Shown: positions 9,808 through 22,316 of the stretch, piece by piece
How the letters are laid out: each line of letters begins with the position of its first letter
Position numbering within the stretch: the stretch's first letter is position 1
Assembly: GCF_026212465.1 (NCBI RefSeq)
Contig: NC_080060.1
Span: 18,270,931-18,334,930 of the forward strand
Length of the DNA: 64,000 bases
Direction of reading: 5' to 3'
Source: Amaranthus tricolor
Lineage: Eukaryota > Streptophyta > Magnoliopsida > Caryophyllales > Amaranthaceae
Made by a program: the position numbers and the translations under genes
The notes under the pieces: model-generated
Told to the model about the DNA's origin: nothing
Seen by the model: only the letters and a program-made list of their open reading frames with translations
Databases searched by the model: none

Positions 9808-12800
9808 CCATAAAGTTTGAATTATTTTAACCAAATTAGTGCCACTTTTAAAAGCCTTAAAAACGAACCTTAAGACTTAATTTCTTACATATGCCTATTT
9901 TTTCAATTCTAACCTTTTCAAAACAATAATATACACTAATTACTGTTGTGTGCCAAGTTTCATACCAAAGAAATCAAGTTTGAACTATTTTAAGCAAGTT
10001 AGCGCCATAAAACCTTTAAAAGCCTTAAAAACAAACCTTGAGACGTAATTTCTCACATATGCCTATTTTTTTAATTTTAAGCGTTTCAAAACAATAATAA
10101 TACTAATTGGTGTGGTATGCCAAGTTTTATGCCTTAAAATTATGATTTTACACACTTTAAGTAAGTTAGTGCATAAAAGCTTAAAAGCGCTAAAAATATA
10201 TTTTTTAGACTTAATTTCTTATATATTCCTATTTAAAATATATACTAATTACTGTTCTGTGTCAAGTTTCATGCCAATCTAATTAAGTTTGAACAACTTC
10301 AACTTAGTGCCATAAAAACTTAAAAAGTCTTAAAAACGAACCCTGAGATCGTATTTCTTACATATGCCTATTTTTACAATTCTAACCATCTCGAAAATAT
10401 AATATATACTAATTAGGGTTGTGTTTCAAGTTTCATGTCAAACAAATCAAGTTTGAATTACTTTAAGCAAATTAGTACCATAAAAGCATAAAAAATCTTA
10501 AAAACTAACCTTGAGACTTAATATTTTACATATGCCTCTTTTACAGTTCTAACCATTTTGAAACAGTATTATACACTAATTAATGTTATGTGCCATGTTT
10601 TATATCAAACAAATCAAGTCTGAACTATTTTAAGCAAGTTAGTACCATAAAACATTTAAAAGCCTAAAAAACGAACCTTGAGACTTGATTTTTTACATAT
10701 GCCTATTTTTTCAATTCAAACCATTACTAAACAATACAAAATACTAATTCGTATTGTAAGCCAAGCCTAATGCCAAACAAATTATGTTTTACAAACTTTA
10801 AGTAAGTTAGTGCTATGAAAGCTTAAACGCGCTAAAAATGAATTTTATTACTTAAGTTTTTTCATATGCCTATTTTTACAATTTTAACCATTTTCAAGAA
10901 AAATGTACACTAATTAGTGTTGTGTGTCAAGTCTTATGCTAAACAAATGAAGTTTCAAGTACTTTAAGCAAGTTAGTGCCATAAAAGCATAAAAAGTCCT
11001 AAAAATAAACCGCTAGACTTATTATTTGACATATGCCTATTTTTCAGTCCTAACCATTTTAAAAGAGTAATATACACTAATTCCTGTTGTGTGTAAAGTT
11101 TCATACCAAAGAAATCAAGTTTGAACTATTTTAAGCAAGTTAGTGTCACCTTTAAAAGCCTTAAAAATGAACCTTAAGACTTAATTTCATACATATGCCT
11201 ATTTATTCAGTTTTAACTATTTCCAAACAATAATATACACTAATTATTGTTGTGTGCCTAGTTTCATGCCAAAAAAATCAAGTTTGAATTACTTTAAGCA
11301 ACTTAGTGTCATAAAAGCTTAAAAAGCCTTAAAAACAAACATTGAGATTTAAATTCTTACATATGCCTATTTCTACAAATCTAGCCATTTCAAAAAAAAA
11401 ACAATAATAATATAAGCTAATTAATGTCTTGTGTCAAATTTCATGCCAAACAAATCAATTTTGAATTACGTTAAGCAAATTAGGACCATAAAGGCTTTAA
11501 AAGCCTAAAAAACTAACCCCTAGACTTAATTGCTCACATATGCCAAGTTTTTCAATTCTACCCATTTAAGACAATAACATATATTAATTAGTGTTGTGTG
11601 CGGAGTCTCATGACAAATAAATCAAGTTTGAATTACTTTAAGCAAATTAGTACTATAAAAGCTTAAAAAGCCTTAAAAACCCTTAAAAACAGACCTTGAG
11701 ACTATATTTCTTACATATGCATCTTTTTTTCAATTTTAACCGTTTCCAAACAGTGATAATTACTAATTAATGTTGTACGTTAAATTTCATCCCAAAAAAA
11801 TCTAGTTTTACCAACTTTTAGTAAGTTAGTGCATAAAAGCTTAAAAACCTTAAAAACGAACCTTAACACTAAAGTTCTTACACATAACTATTTTAAAACA
11901 ATAATCTATACTAATTAGCATTGTGTGCCAAGTTTTATGCCAAAGAAATTAAGTTTGAACTAGTTTCAGTAATATAGTGAAATAAAACCATTAAAATCTT
12001 TAAAAAGGAACCATTTAAAACAATAATATATAAACTAATTAGTGATGTGCGTCTATTTAATGCCAGACACATCAAGTTTGAATTACTTTAAGCAACTTAG
12101 TGTCATAAAAGCTTTAAAAGGCCTAAACAAGAACCTTGTTACTTAATTTCATATATATGCCTATTTTTACAATTCTAACCATTCACAAAAACAATATATA
12201 CTAAATAGTATCGCATGGCAAGTTTCATGCCAAACAAATCATGTTGGAACTAGTTTCACCAATGTAGTGCAATAAAACCATTAAAATCTTTAAAAAGGAA
12301 CATGAGACTTAAATTCTTACAGATGTCTTTTTTTCAACAATTCTAATCGTTTTAAAAAATAATAAATATTAATTACTGTTGCATACCAAATAAATAAAGT
12401 TTTACCAAGTTAAAGTAACTTAGTGGCATAAAAAAAGCCTTAAAAACGAACTTTATGACTTAATGTTTGACATATGCCTATTATTTTTAATTATTACCAT
12501 TTTAAAAAAATATACATTAGTCAGTGTTGTGTGTCAAGTTTCATGCCAAAAAATCATGTTTAAACTACTTTAAGCAACTTACTGCCAGTAGAGCTCAAAA
12601 AGCCTTAGAACAAACCTTGAGGCTAAATTTCTTACATATGTCTATTTTTTTTTATTTTTAATTTTAACAGTTTCAAAATGATTAGAAATACTAATTAATG
12701 TTGTATGCTAAGTTTCATGCCAAACAAATCAAGTTATACAATCTTTAAGTGAATTAGTGCCATAAAAGCTTAAAAGCCTTAAAAACACACCTTAACACTT

Positions 12801-13406
12801 AATTTCTTACATATGCCTATTTTTTTAATTCTAATCATTTAAAAAAATACTAATTAGTGTTGTGCGTAAAGTTTCATGCCAAACAAATAAAGTTTGAAGT
12901 ACTTTAAGCAAGTTAGTCCCATAAAAGCTTAAAAAGTCTTAAAAACGAACCCCTAGACTTGATTTATTACATATGCCTATTTTTCAGTTCTATCCATTTT
13001 GAAAAAGTAACATATACTATTAGTATTGTGCGTCAATTTTTATGCTAAACAAATCAAGTTTGAACTAGTTTAACCAAGTTAGTGCCATAAAACATTTAAA
13101 AGCCTTAAAAATGAACCTTGAGACTTAACTTCTCACTTATGCCTATTTTTTAAATTCTAACCGTTTCAAAAACAATAATAAATACTAATTAGTGTTGCAT
13201 AAGTTTCATGCCAAACAAATCAAGTGTTACCATCTTGAAGTACGTTAGTGCCATAAAATCTTAAAAGGCATAAAAACGAACCTTAACACTTAATTTCTTA
13301 CATATGTCTATTTTTTTTAAATTATAGCCATTTTAAACAAAAATTACACTAATTAGTGTTGTGGCCATCTTTTAGGCCAAACAAATCAAGTTGGAACTAT
13401 TTTAAG
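9808..13406 (+). repeat. Satellite array A, ~167-bp monomer (main block)
   Basis: About 21 diverged tandem monomers are present. The landmark CATATGCCTATTTTT (or a close variant) recurs at about 9888, 10056, 10222, 10361, 10529, 10696, 10863, 11030, 11192, 11360, 11536, 11714, 11881, then 12152, 12320, 12471, 12634, 12810, 12970, 13136 and 13301. The usual step is 160-178 bp. A shorter step (10222 to 10361) and a longer one (11881 to 12152) mark internal deletions. Other conserved parts are AAATCAAGTTTGAACTA and TTAGTGCCATAAAAGC. All monomers share one orientation. No coding content is present. Confidence 0.95.
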
Positions 13407-14651
13407 TAGGGCTGGCAAAAGCTGACCCGACCTGCTAACTTGATCTGAAACCGACCCGAAATTAGCGGGTTTGGGTTTAGATTTTTGACCCAATTAATTA
13501 AATGGGTCAACCCGATCTAATCTGTTTATTAAATGGGTTAGGTTCAGGTTGAATATTTAAACTCGAAAAAACCTATTTAACCCATTTATTAAATGAATCA
13601 GTCAGGTCAGGTCGACCCTATATTCTGATATTAACCCATTAATATTTAAGCTAAAAATCATTCTCACATAAAAAATATATAAAAAGATTTGTTTGGCTCA
13701 AGTATATATATATATATAACTTATTCTCACAAATAAACCCTAAAAATTTGTTGAACCCAGAGTGCGGTGCTTCTTCAGAAGCTCTTCTTTTGCCTTCTTG
13801 GCTTCTTGAGTTCTTATGTGTCTGTTCTCTCTGCCTTGTTCACTCTTCTTAGTTCTTACTACCATCAAGTCCTGAATGCCAAAAGCCAAGGTAAGAATTA
13901 TTTCCTTTTCTCATTCTTTTATTTTTGTAGTTTGATTTTTTTGATTTTTTTTGTGTTCGATTTTTTCTGATTTTTTTTGCGTTCGATTTTTTCGATTATT
14001 TTTGTGTTCAATTTTACTATACATTTATCTTACTACTATTTTCATTGTTCTTACTTCTTACTGCAATCTTTAATTCTTCATAATTCGTGTTTGTCTTTTT
14101 TTGTGTTCGATTTTTTCGATGAGCTTTGTGGGTTGGTAATGAAGATTAAAGTTGAAGAACAAGAAGACATATCTTTCCCTAGTCCAAGTCCAAGTTTCGA
14201 TCAACATGAATTCAGCTCAAAAGCATCTTCCTCAGCCACCATATTTTAGATTATGATGATTTGTAGAAACTAATTATGATGCTTTTGGTTTTGGCTTGTC
14301 AACTTAACAATTTGTTCTGATATTTTGCTTGTTAAGAATATGATGAATGATGATAGTTGAACTTTGAAGCATGTTTATTATGAAATGTGAATATAATATA
14401 TGAGTCAAATGGGTCAAATGACCTGAAATATATGGGTTCAATGATATGAAAAAATCGAATATAATCAAACAAAAAAAAAGCAGGTTAAATGGGTATTTAG
14501 CAGGTTGACCCAACCTGCTACATATCAGGTCCGGGTTTCAATTTTTGACCCATTTAAATATACAGGTCGGGTTCAGGTTAAGGGTCTATTGACCCATTTA
14601 TATATGACCCGAACCTGAAAATGACCCAACCCGATCTGTTTGACATCCCTA
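13407..14651. mobile_element. hAT-type non-autonomous element inserted in satellite A
   Basis: The left end starts TAGGGCTGGCAAA and the right end, reverse-complemented, starts TAGGGATGTCAAA. The flanking 8-mers are ATTTTAAG (13399-13406) and ATTTTATG (14652-14659), differing at one base. Subterminal DNA at both ends is full of GACCC/GGGTC motifs. Internally there is a leader-like stretch with a possible splice donor (AAG|GTAAGA near 13890) and short ORFs at 13767-13970 and 13977-14249 that match nothing I know. No transposase is present. Removing it restores the satellite period. Confidence 0.88.
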
Positions 14652-14765
14652 ATTTTATGGCACTTAATGCCATAAAAGCTTCAAATGGCTAAAAAACAAA
14701 CCTTAAGATTTAGATTCTACATATGCCTATTTTTATAATTGTATAAATTTCAAAAAAAAATAATA
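14652..14765 (+). repeat. Satellite A continued
   Basis: One partial monomer between the hAT insertion and the next MITE, with the landmark CATATGCCTATTTTT near 14720. Subtracting the hAT and its TSD, the step from the previous landmark (13301) is about 166 bp. Confidence 0.9.
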
Positions 14766-14995
14766 CTCTTTCCTATTCTCTTTACTTGTCCTATTAAGTT
14801 TTGGCACATTTGCCTATGCACGTTTTCAATCTTAAAGATCTCTAATTCTGCTTGATTAAATATTATAGAAGTTGATATTAATAAAATGTACATGACTATG
14901 TTATAACTTATAGATTAAGAACAAATCACATAATAAGAGTAATTGATAACTAGTGTTGAAAAACCAAATGGGACAAGTAAGGGAAATATGAGGGA
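14766..14995. mobile_element. Stowaway-like MITE
   Basis: A ~230-bp element with inverted ends: left CTCTTTCCTATTCTCTTTAC, right (reverse complement) close to CCCTCATATTTCCCTTACTT. It is flanked by TA on both sides. End motif and TA target fit Stowaway (Tc1/mariner) MITEs. It sits inside a satellite monomer. Confidence 0.8.
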
Positions 14996-15006
14996 CTATA
15001 CACTAA

Positions 15007-16479
15007 TTGAAGACTCAACTCTCTTAAGTGATGATAATTCAAAACACATATTGATTAAACAAATAAATTAAATAATTACATTTAGTTGTTTAAGTTAGTC
15101 CAAAATCATATTGAATGTAAACTGAGTATTTGATATATATGTTTAAGTTCGAAGATAATGGAATATGCTTAAAGAACTTAAGTTTATCTTAAAGTTGATT
15201 TTATAAGTCTTGAAATATGTTTCAAAGTCTTGAAGATAATTACGTTTATCTCAGGTTAATTTCGTAATTATATTTGAAATATTTTAATAGGTCAAGGTTC
15301 ATTAAAATTAACTTTGATATTATTTGAAATTAAGTTTGGATATTTTATTACACGTTTTATCTTAAACGTTCAAATGTTTTATATTTAAACTTGAATTTAA
15401 ATATGTGCTTAATTAATTTGTTGATTAAATATAGTACAAGGTACACTTGTTTTGCTAATTATAATACACGGCTATATTTGATGTTAAATTAGTTGTTATG
15501 CAAATTATAGAGTTTTCTATTAATAAGAAGATATTTGAATTAACACTAAAAATAGAAAATGACTATTTGAATTAATACTAAAAATAGGAATTCATTTGAA
15601 TGATTATTTAAACGTTGATAAATCTGGTTTGTGTTTAGTTTTCAATATCTTGTATGAGTACTAACGTGGCAGCATAGCATTGGATATTAAAGACAAATTA
15701 CAGCACACAATGATGAAATTATGTTAGCTGTCAATACACGTCAGTTTGAAGTTAAGCTCAAGATCTTGAGGACAGGCGCAGAATGACCAGGTCAACAGAA
15801 AATTACGGAAAGGAGCCTTCTGGTTTTTCAAAATGTGTTGAGGCGTAACACTATATATATGAGGCTTCATTTCAGAATTAAGGATACATTTCTATGCACC
15901 TCTTTCTCTCTTGACTTAAGATTTAGAAATTCTCTAAGTGTTTTAAGAGTTGTAATTCTTAGTTCATCTAACTCTTACATTTGTAATAGGCTTAAGAGTT
16001 TTAAAATGAGTTAGATTAAGTTTAATACGCCTAACCAAGAATACTTTTCAAAGTGTTCAACTTGTGAATCTCTATTGTGAGATTTGGGATTTGCTTTTAT
16101 TAAAGGGACTTGTAATACGGTTCTTCAAGGGGACGAACGTGGTGTGAGGAGATAGTGATATCTTCTTGTTTTATTAAAGTCGGATTAATAAAACGCGTTG
16201 AAATCCTACGGGTTGAAAGAGAACCCATAGGCGGGGAATAGGTTGGTTGGAATCGAACCTCGTTAACATATCGTGTGTTATACTTTAAAGTTTATTTTCC
16301 GCACATACATTATTGTTTACGAATTGACTCAAAACTGTTCCAGAAAACATTTTTGACAGACTCCTTAAACTCTTGAGACAAGCTTCCAGACAAAATTTTA
16401 ATTCCAGACAAAATTTTAAATAGCCCAAACTCTCTATTCACCCCCCTCTAGAGAGTATTCAACCTCCTATTAACTTTCA
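15007..16479 (+). mobile_element. Solo LTR, probably Ty1/copia, in satellite A
   Basis: The unit begins TGAAGACTC and ends ACTTTCA, with the 5-bp TSD CTAAT at 15002-15006 and 16480-16484. Length is 1473 bp. A TATA-like CACTATATATATGAGG near 15850 would be the LTR promoter, and the 3' side carries a CACCCCCCTCTAG phrase common near the ends of plant copia LTRs. No internal domain, PBS or second LTR is present, so it is a solo LTR left by LTR-LTR recombination. Excising it rejoins the satellite monomer. Confidence 0.87.
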
Positions 16480-16660
16480 CTAATAATTGTGGTGTGTCAA
16501 GTTTCGTCCCAAACAAATCATGTTTGAACTAATTTAAGCAAATTAGTGCCATAAAAGCGTAAAACGTATTAAAAACGAATCCGTAGACTTAATTTCTTAC
16601 ATATGCCTATTATTCAGTTCTAACCATTTTAAAATAATAATATATACTAATTAGTCTTAG
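16480..16660 (+). repeat. Satellite A, last monomer
   Basis: One further monomer with its landmark near 16600. After subtracting the MITE and the solo LTR the step from 14720 is about 170 bp. The monomer stops abruptly near 16660 at the truncated end of the old minus-strand copia element. Confidence 0.9.
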
Positions 16661-17894
16661 TGACCTTGCCTTAAATTCTTTCAAATTAGTATCATTATGC
16701 GGGACAACTGGATATATCAACCAACTTAGATCGTCAACTTGATTCTCCCCCTGAGGTCCAAGGTGGTGGAAGTAATATTTTATCTCAACAACAGTCCATA
16801 ATCGTGTATAGGTGATTTGTGATGGGATCAATGCAAAGGTAACCCTTTTAATGATCACCATACCCTACAAAAAACATTTAATAGCCCTAGGCTCAAGTTT
16901 GTTTGTTCTCTGTTTGAGAAGATGGACGTCAACAATACATCGAAAGACCCAAGGAGCTAATGAGTGTGCAGAAGGAACACTAACATGAGTCTTAAGAGTA
17001 TCTAAGGGAGTGTCATAGTTGAGAATTTTGGTGGGAAGACGATTAGTAAGTTAGTTAGTTGTCACAATTGCTTCGGGCCAATAATGAGAGGGCACACAAG
17101 ATTCAATCATCATGGCTCTAGTCATTTCATGAATGGTTTTGTTTTCCCTTTCAACTACCCCATTTGTTGATGGATTAGGACATTAGTTTCTATAAAAGAT
17201 TTCATATTTGTATTCTCCCGCATTATCGAATCGAAGAATCCTTATTTGTGTTTGAAATTGTGTCTAGTTCATTTTATAGAATGAGACAAAAGTATTATAC
17301 ACATCAGATTTATTCTCTAAACAATATACGCAACTCATTCTAGTTCAATAATCAATAAAGGTAACAGAATATAAAAAACAATGATTATTAAACTCAGGCG
17401 CAGGGCCCTAAACGTCAAAATGAATCAAAATAAAAGGTTGCTCAGTCCGACAATTACTAGTGGACTAAACATGTTTATGAATTTTTGCCAAAATATAAGC
17501 CTCACATCTAAAACTTACTTTTGAACCAGCAAGAGAAGGGAAAAGACGTTCTAAATAACCTAGTAACGGATGTCCTAGAAGATGATGCCATGTCCAGAGT
17601 CGGTGTTCAAGTGATCCCTGAACAAGAGCTACACAGCTATGATGAGACATATGATCAACATAATACAGTCCATTTTTCTCAGCACCATGTACAATGTTCT
17701 TCCCTGTTTGGGAATCTTAAACAATACAACCATCGGAATCCAAAAGAACAAAGCAATTCAATTCTTTAGTTAATTGACTAATGGATAACAATTTATGTGA
17801 TAAATTAGGGATAAAGAGGCAATTGGATAATTTAATATGATCAGAAATATTAATTAAGTCTGAGCCTTCTACTTTAATTTTTTCCCCATTAGCT
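16660..17894 (-). pseudogene. Old copia element: pol fragment (protease end to start of RT linker)
   Basis: On the minus strand, in broken frames, one reads the end of the protease region (LSHKLLSISQLTKELNC), the GAG-pre-integrase motif (HLLGHPLLGYLERLFPSLAG then CEAYILAKIHKHV, 17650-17465), the integrase core including a TNGVVERENKTIHEM stretch near 17130 that contains the catalytic Glu, and the linker QGENQVDDLSWLIYP near 16750. Many stops are present. The piece joins in sequence with 22524-23687 once the younger copia is removed. The RT and RNase H parts and the 3' LTR are missing; the fragment stops at the satellite at about 16660. Confidence 0.88.
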
Positions 17895-17899
17895 GTCTG

Positions 17900-18101
17900 T
17901 GTAGGAAATCAATAGGAAATCAAATAAAATCAAGAATATTCATTAGAAATCAGTATATTGTATTTTAGGAATTGCTTTATTCAGTCCTTATTTCCTTCCT
18001 AAATGAGATGATGAATGTAATTATATATGCCTGTAAATACTTAGAAGAAGAAAAAAAATTAAGGTCTTTTACAACCAAAAACGCTTTCGTACTAATTCTC
18101 A
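17900..18101 (+). repeat. 5' LTR of the younger copia
   Basis: 202 bp. I count 5 substitutions against the 3' LTR (about 2.5%) and no indels. The PBS for initiator Met-tRNA follows directly. Confidence 0.96.
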
Positions 18102-18181
18102 TGGTATCAGAGCCTTAGGGTTCAGATCCAGGAAAACCCCATAAACCTTTGAAGGACTCATCATCTACCTTCTTACCTACA

Positions 18182-19102
18182 ATGGCAGACGAAAACCAAA
18201 ACACAAACCAGCAGCTTATCTCAGTTGCTCAAATGGAACAAATGTTCCAATATTTCCAGCAATTAAACAAACAAACCAATTCCACAAACGAACCACAAAC
18301 AACTGACTTACGAGTCGCCGAAAAATTAACATACCACAATTACACCAAATGGTGTAAACTTATTCAAATCGCTATCGAGGGAAGAGGACGTCTCAGTCAC
18401 ATCATCGACGTACCTCCCGAGCCCACAACCTCAAATTACATACAATGGAAACAAAGGGACTCAATAGTTTTATCTTGGATTATAGCCAATATTGATTCAG
18501 ACCTAGTAAATCAATTTCTTGATTATACTACTGCGTGGGAACTCTGGAAAGGGATTGAAACACTCTTAAGCAGTGGAAGGGATGAATTACAAATTTTCGA
18601 CCTTAATAGTAAAGCAGCAAACCTTAAACAAGACAATGACACAATCGAAGTGTATTACGGCAAGCTTAACACACTTTGGAAAGAAATCGATCGACGGATG
18701 CCAAATCCGATGAAATGTTCTGCAGATACGACAACATTCAATTCATTCATCCAGAGACAAAGGCTCTATCAGTTTTTGGCCGGCATAAATGACAATCTAG
18801 ACGCAGAAAGAAGACAGTTACTAAATCAAGACCCTTTACCCACTATTGAAATGGCGTACGCCATGATTCGTCGAGAATTAGCACGATGTGGTATCATGAG
18901 TACCACCTCATCATTAGGAGGAAATCCTTCAGAGATTGGTAAGGGGCTTGCAATCAGAGGCCAGTCAGAAACTTTACTCCGGCGTGATAATGGAGATCGG
19001 ACATACCTCAAGTGCACCCACTGTGGCGGTTCAAAGCACACAAAAGAGGGATGTTTCAAGCTAATTGGGTACCCGAAATGGTGGGAAGAACACAACCTTT
19101 GA
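18182..19102 (+). pseudogene. copia gag
   Basis: This is the capsid/nucleocapsid region of the younger copia. I use the ATG at 18182 (MADENQNTNQQ) because the frame upstream to 18149 lacks an ATG. The N-terminal region reads EKLTYHNYTKWCKLIQIAIE, then WIIANIDSDLVNQFLDYTTA and ELWKGIETL, typical of copia gag (UBN2/Retrotran_gag_3 type). Near the end is a zinc knuckle, CTHCGGSKHTKEGC, at about residues 280-293. An in-frame TGA at 19100-19102 ends it; the same frame then runs on as a hydrophilic linker into the protease, so this is one premature stop in a former gag-pol rather than a frameshift. Confidence 0.92.
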
Positions 19103-20389
19103 AGAGCCGCCACCAAGGCCACGGCTTCCCGTACCGGCGGCAAGGCTAATCTAGCCACTGATCTCTCCAGTCACCGGCAAACACCAACTGAGAACATCAT
19201 CAACGTCCAAAAGCCGACAGGTAATGCAAGTGGTAAGAAAGATTACAGTGAACAGCCCAGAAATCAGGAAATCGGGGAAGAGTCCAAAAGGGACTCGAAT
19301 AGTGAAGAAGAGACCAGAAGCACAGAGAAGGACGGAGGAAGAGAGAGAAAAGGGGGGGAGTCACTTTCCCTAAATACTCCCTTTTATAGGGAGCCTAGGG
19401 TTAAACCTAATCCTTATCCAGCCCGCATTAAAAAACCGAAGCCCACTCACTTAACCGACCCACATAATAAACCCGTCCCAATTCTACCTAATCCCAAAGG
19501 TTTATTTTGTGAAAAAGAGAATACTTGTACATGGATTTTTTACTGTGGGGCAACTGATACAATGACTTATGACCCGAGTGATCTAATCTCTCAAACGCAT
19601 ACTCCTCGTCATAAAATCCATACTGCGAATGGTGATTTTGTTAATGTTACTAAAGCTGGATCGGTTGCTATTTCCCCTTCTCTACAACTTAATAATTGTC
19701 TTTTAATTCCGAAATTAACACATAAACTTCTGTCTATTAGTCAATTAACCAAGGAATTACATTGTACTGTTCTCATGACCTCTACTGGTTGTACTGTGCA
19801 GGATGCTCAGACAGGAGCGATCATTGGGCGTGGTACTGAGAGAGGAGGATTATACTATGTGGATGAGGCTGGTCATAAAGGTCATACATCGCTTGCTCGT
19901 CGATCTTCTAATCACCAACTACGAATGTGGCATAGACGTCTTGGACATCCGTCAGTAGGTTATTTGAAACGTCTTTTTCCATCTCTTCGTAGTTGTAATA
20001 ATTCTTTGGACTGTGAATCTTGTGTGTTAGCTAAAATTCATAAACATTCCTATTTTCCTAGCTTATCCCGGACTCATGAACCTTTTAAATTGTTACATTC
20101 TGATGTATGGGGCCCCGCTCCTGGTTTTAACTCTCAGGGTTTCTCATATTTTGTTATCTTTATTGATGATTGCACTCGCATGAGTTGGCTTTATTTTTTA
20201 AAACACAAATCTGAAGTCTTTGATGTGTTTGTTACCTTCTATAACATGATTTTTACCCAGTTTCACACTCATCCTCAAATTCTTAGATCAGATAATGGGG
20301 GGGAATATGTTAATCTAAACATGAAACAGTTTGCTAATGATCATGGCCTTATACACCAAACTACATGTTTGTTACCTTCTATAACATGA
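19103..20389 (+). pseudogene. copia protease and truncated integrase
   Basis: In the same frame as gag. The protease motif normally read as D-S/C-G-A-T appears as WIFYCGATDTMT near 19530-19570, so the catalytic Asp is replaced by Tyr. The GAG-pre-integrase domain follows (MWHRRLGHPSVGYLKRLFPS, about 19927-19985), then the integrase core with LLHSDVWGP, FIDDCTRMSW and ILRSDNGGEY. The frame ends at 20387 immediately after HQTTC, where a 26-base segment (starting TGTTTGTTACC, 20231-20256) is repeated at 20365-20390. The part with the third catalytic residue (Glu) and the rest of integrase are deleted. Compared with the older copia copy nearby, which keeps that region, this is a clear loss. Confidence 0.92.
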
Positions 20390-20396
20390 TTGTGAG

Positions 20397-22316
20397 TTCT
20401 TTGAGGATTCCTATCATTTTTCCCCGCTTCGATCTCAGGGGGAGAATCGTAGTGAGGATCCAAGCTGGCTCATAAGTCCAAGTAGGATAGATCCAAAAGA
20501 GCAAGTAGGTTACACCACCGACACTGCCTCTGAAACCCTTGAACGTCTTACTCTCCAGTTCACTCCTGCTCCTGAGCATCCTGATTCTCCTGAATCACCT
20601 GAGGTAATGGGTAATACTTCTGATAATATGATGGTTGATAATGAAGATACAGAATTCAGTGTTGAAATTAATAATGATCAGGGTGTTGAGATGTCTAACG
20701 GGTATGAATTACCTCCGAGGAAAACAAGGGGTGTTCCCCCAAAGAGGTATGATCCAGAATATGAAGCAAAACGATCTTGATATCCCACAGACATAAACAA
20801 TGTTGAATCTCTAGCTCAAGTGGCATTAGCCTTTAACGCATCTTTGTACTCCAATAAGATACCCAAAAATGTGGAAGAGGCTCTTCAAAATCCTAAGTGG
20901 AAAAAGGCAATGGAGGAGGAAATATCTGCACTTCTCAAGAATGAAACTTGGGAAAAATGTGAGCTACCCAAAGGGAAAAAGGCAGCAGGCTGCAAATGGG
21001 TGTTTACTATCAAATATCATGCAGATGGAACCATTGAGAGTTACAAAGCTCGACTTATAGCAAAGGGATATACTCAAACATACGATTTAGACTATTCTGA
21101 GACTTTCTCACCAGTAGCCAAGATTGATACCATCCGGGTTCTTTTCTCGATAGCAGCAAACAAAAATTGGCCCTTACACCAATTTGATGTAAAAAATGCA
21201 TTCTTACATGGTGAACTAGAAGAAGAAGTGTACATGAAACCTCCTCCAGGATTCTCAGAAACATACAACTTAAAAGAGGGGTGTAGACTCAAGAAAGCTC
21301 TATATGGTCTCAAACAATCTCCTCGTGCATGGTTTGGGAAGTTTACATCTGCTATGAAGAAGTTTAAATACACACAAAGTAATTTAGATCACACATTGTT
21401 CCTTAAGAAAAGAAAAGATCGAATTACATGTCTAATCATCTATGTGGATGATATGGTGATCACAGGTGATGATACAGATGAGACACAGATATTGCAGAAA
21501 AGACTGTCAGGAGAATTTGACATGAAAGACTTGTGAAATCTAAAATACTTTGTTGGCATTGAAGTTTTACGATCAAAAAGGGGAATTTTCATTAGCCAAA
21601 GAAAATACATCCTAGATCTCTTGGCAGAAAACGGCATGCTTGATTGTAAACCTGCAGATACACCCATTACAACAAACCATGGGTTACAGATAATTGAAGG
21701 AGAAAAGCCCATAGATCATGACCGTTACAGGAGATTGGTAGGAAAACTCATTTATCTCTCACATACTAGGCCGGATATCGCATATGAAGTAGGTGTAGTC
21801 AGCAGATTTATGCACAAACCACAAATCCATCATATGACTGCTGTTATGCGAATACTGAGATATTTGAAGAAAACCAACAGCAGGGGGCTTCTGTTTCGAA
21901 ACAATGATAATTTGGATCTCCTACCTTATACAGATGCAGATTGGGCCGGTGATAGAGACGACAGAAAATCAACCTCAGGATACTTTACCCTAGTTGGAGG
22001 AAATCTAGTCACTTGGAAAAGCAAGAAACAAAAGGTAGTAGCACTGTCTAGTGCAGAAGCTGAGTTCCGGGGGATCGCAAAAGGTATCACTGAAATTCTA
22101 TGGATCAAGAGACTTCTTGGGGAATTAACCTTTCCACAGAAAAGACCATGTAAAATGTTCTGTGATAATCAAGCAGCCATCATCATCTCCGGTAATCCAG
22201 TACAACATGATCGAACAAAACACGTGGAAATTGATCGACACTTCATCAAAGAAAAACTTGAGAAAGGTGTTATCGATCTTCAGTTCGTTCGGTCTAAAGA
22301 ACAACTTGAGGGGGAG
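20397..22316 (+). pseudogene. copia reverse transcriptase and RNase H
   Basis: After a frame change the frame resumes as FEDSYHFSPLRSQGEN. The RVT_2 domain runs from about 20835: ALQNPKWKKAMEEEI, YKARLIAKGYTQ, FDVKNAFLHGELEEEVYMKP, LYGLKQSPRAW and the catalytic IIYVDDMVI near 21440-21465. RNase H follows with DADWAGDRDDRKSTSGY, ALSSAEAEFRG and MFCDNQAAI. In-frame TGA stops lie at 20778-20780 and 21534-21536. The C-terminal tail after FVRSKEQL is cut short at the polypurine tract. Confidence 0.93.

Noticed and set aside
13767..14249. Two short ORFs in the hAT at 13407-14651
   Set aside because: Low-complexity Leu/Phe/Ser composition with no recognisable domain; more likely leader and intron DNA of the element.
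9808..16660. CRISPR-like or prokaryotic direct repeat array
   Set aside because: Unit length ~167 bp, no spacers of uniform size, and plant gene context: an ordinary eukaryotic satellite.
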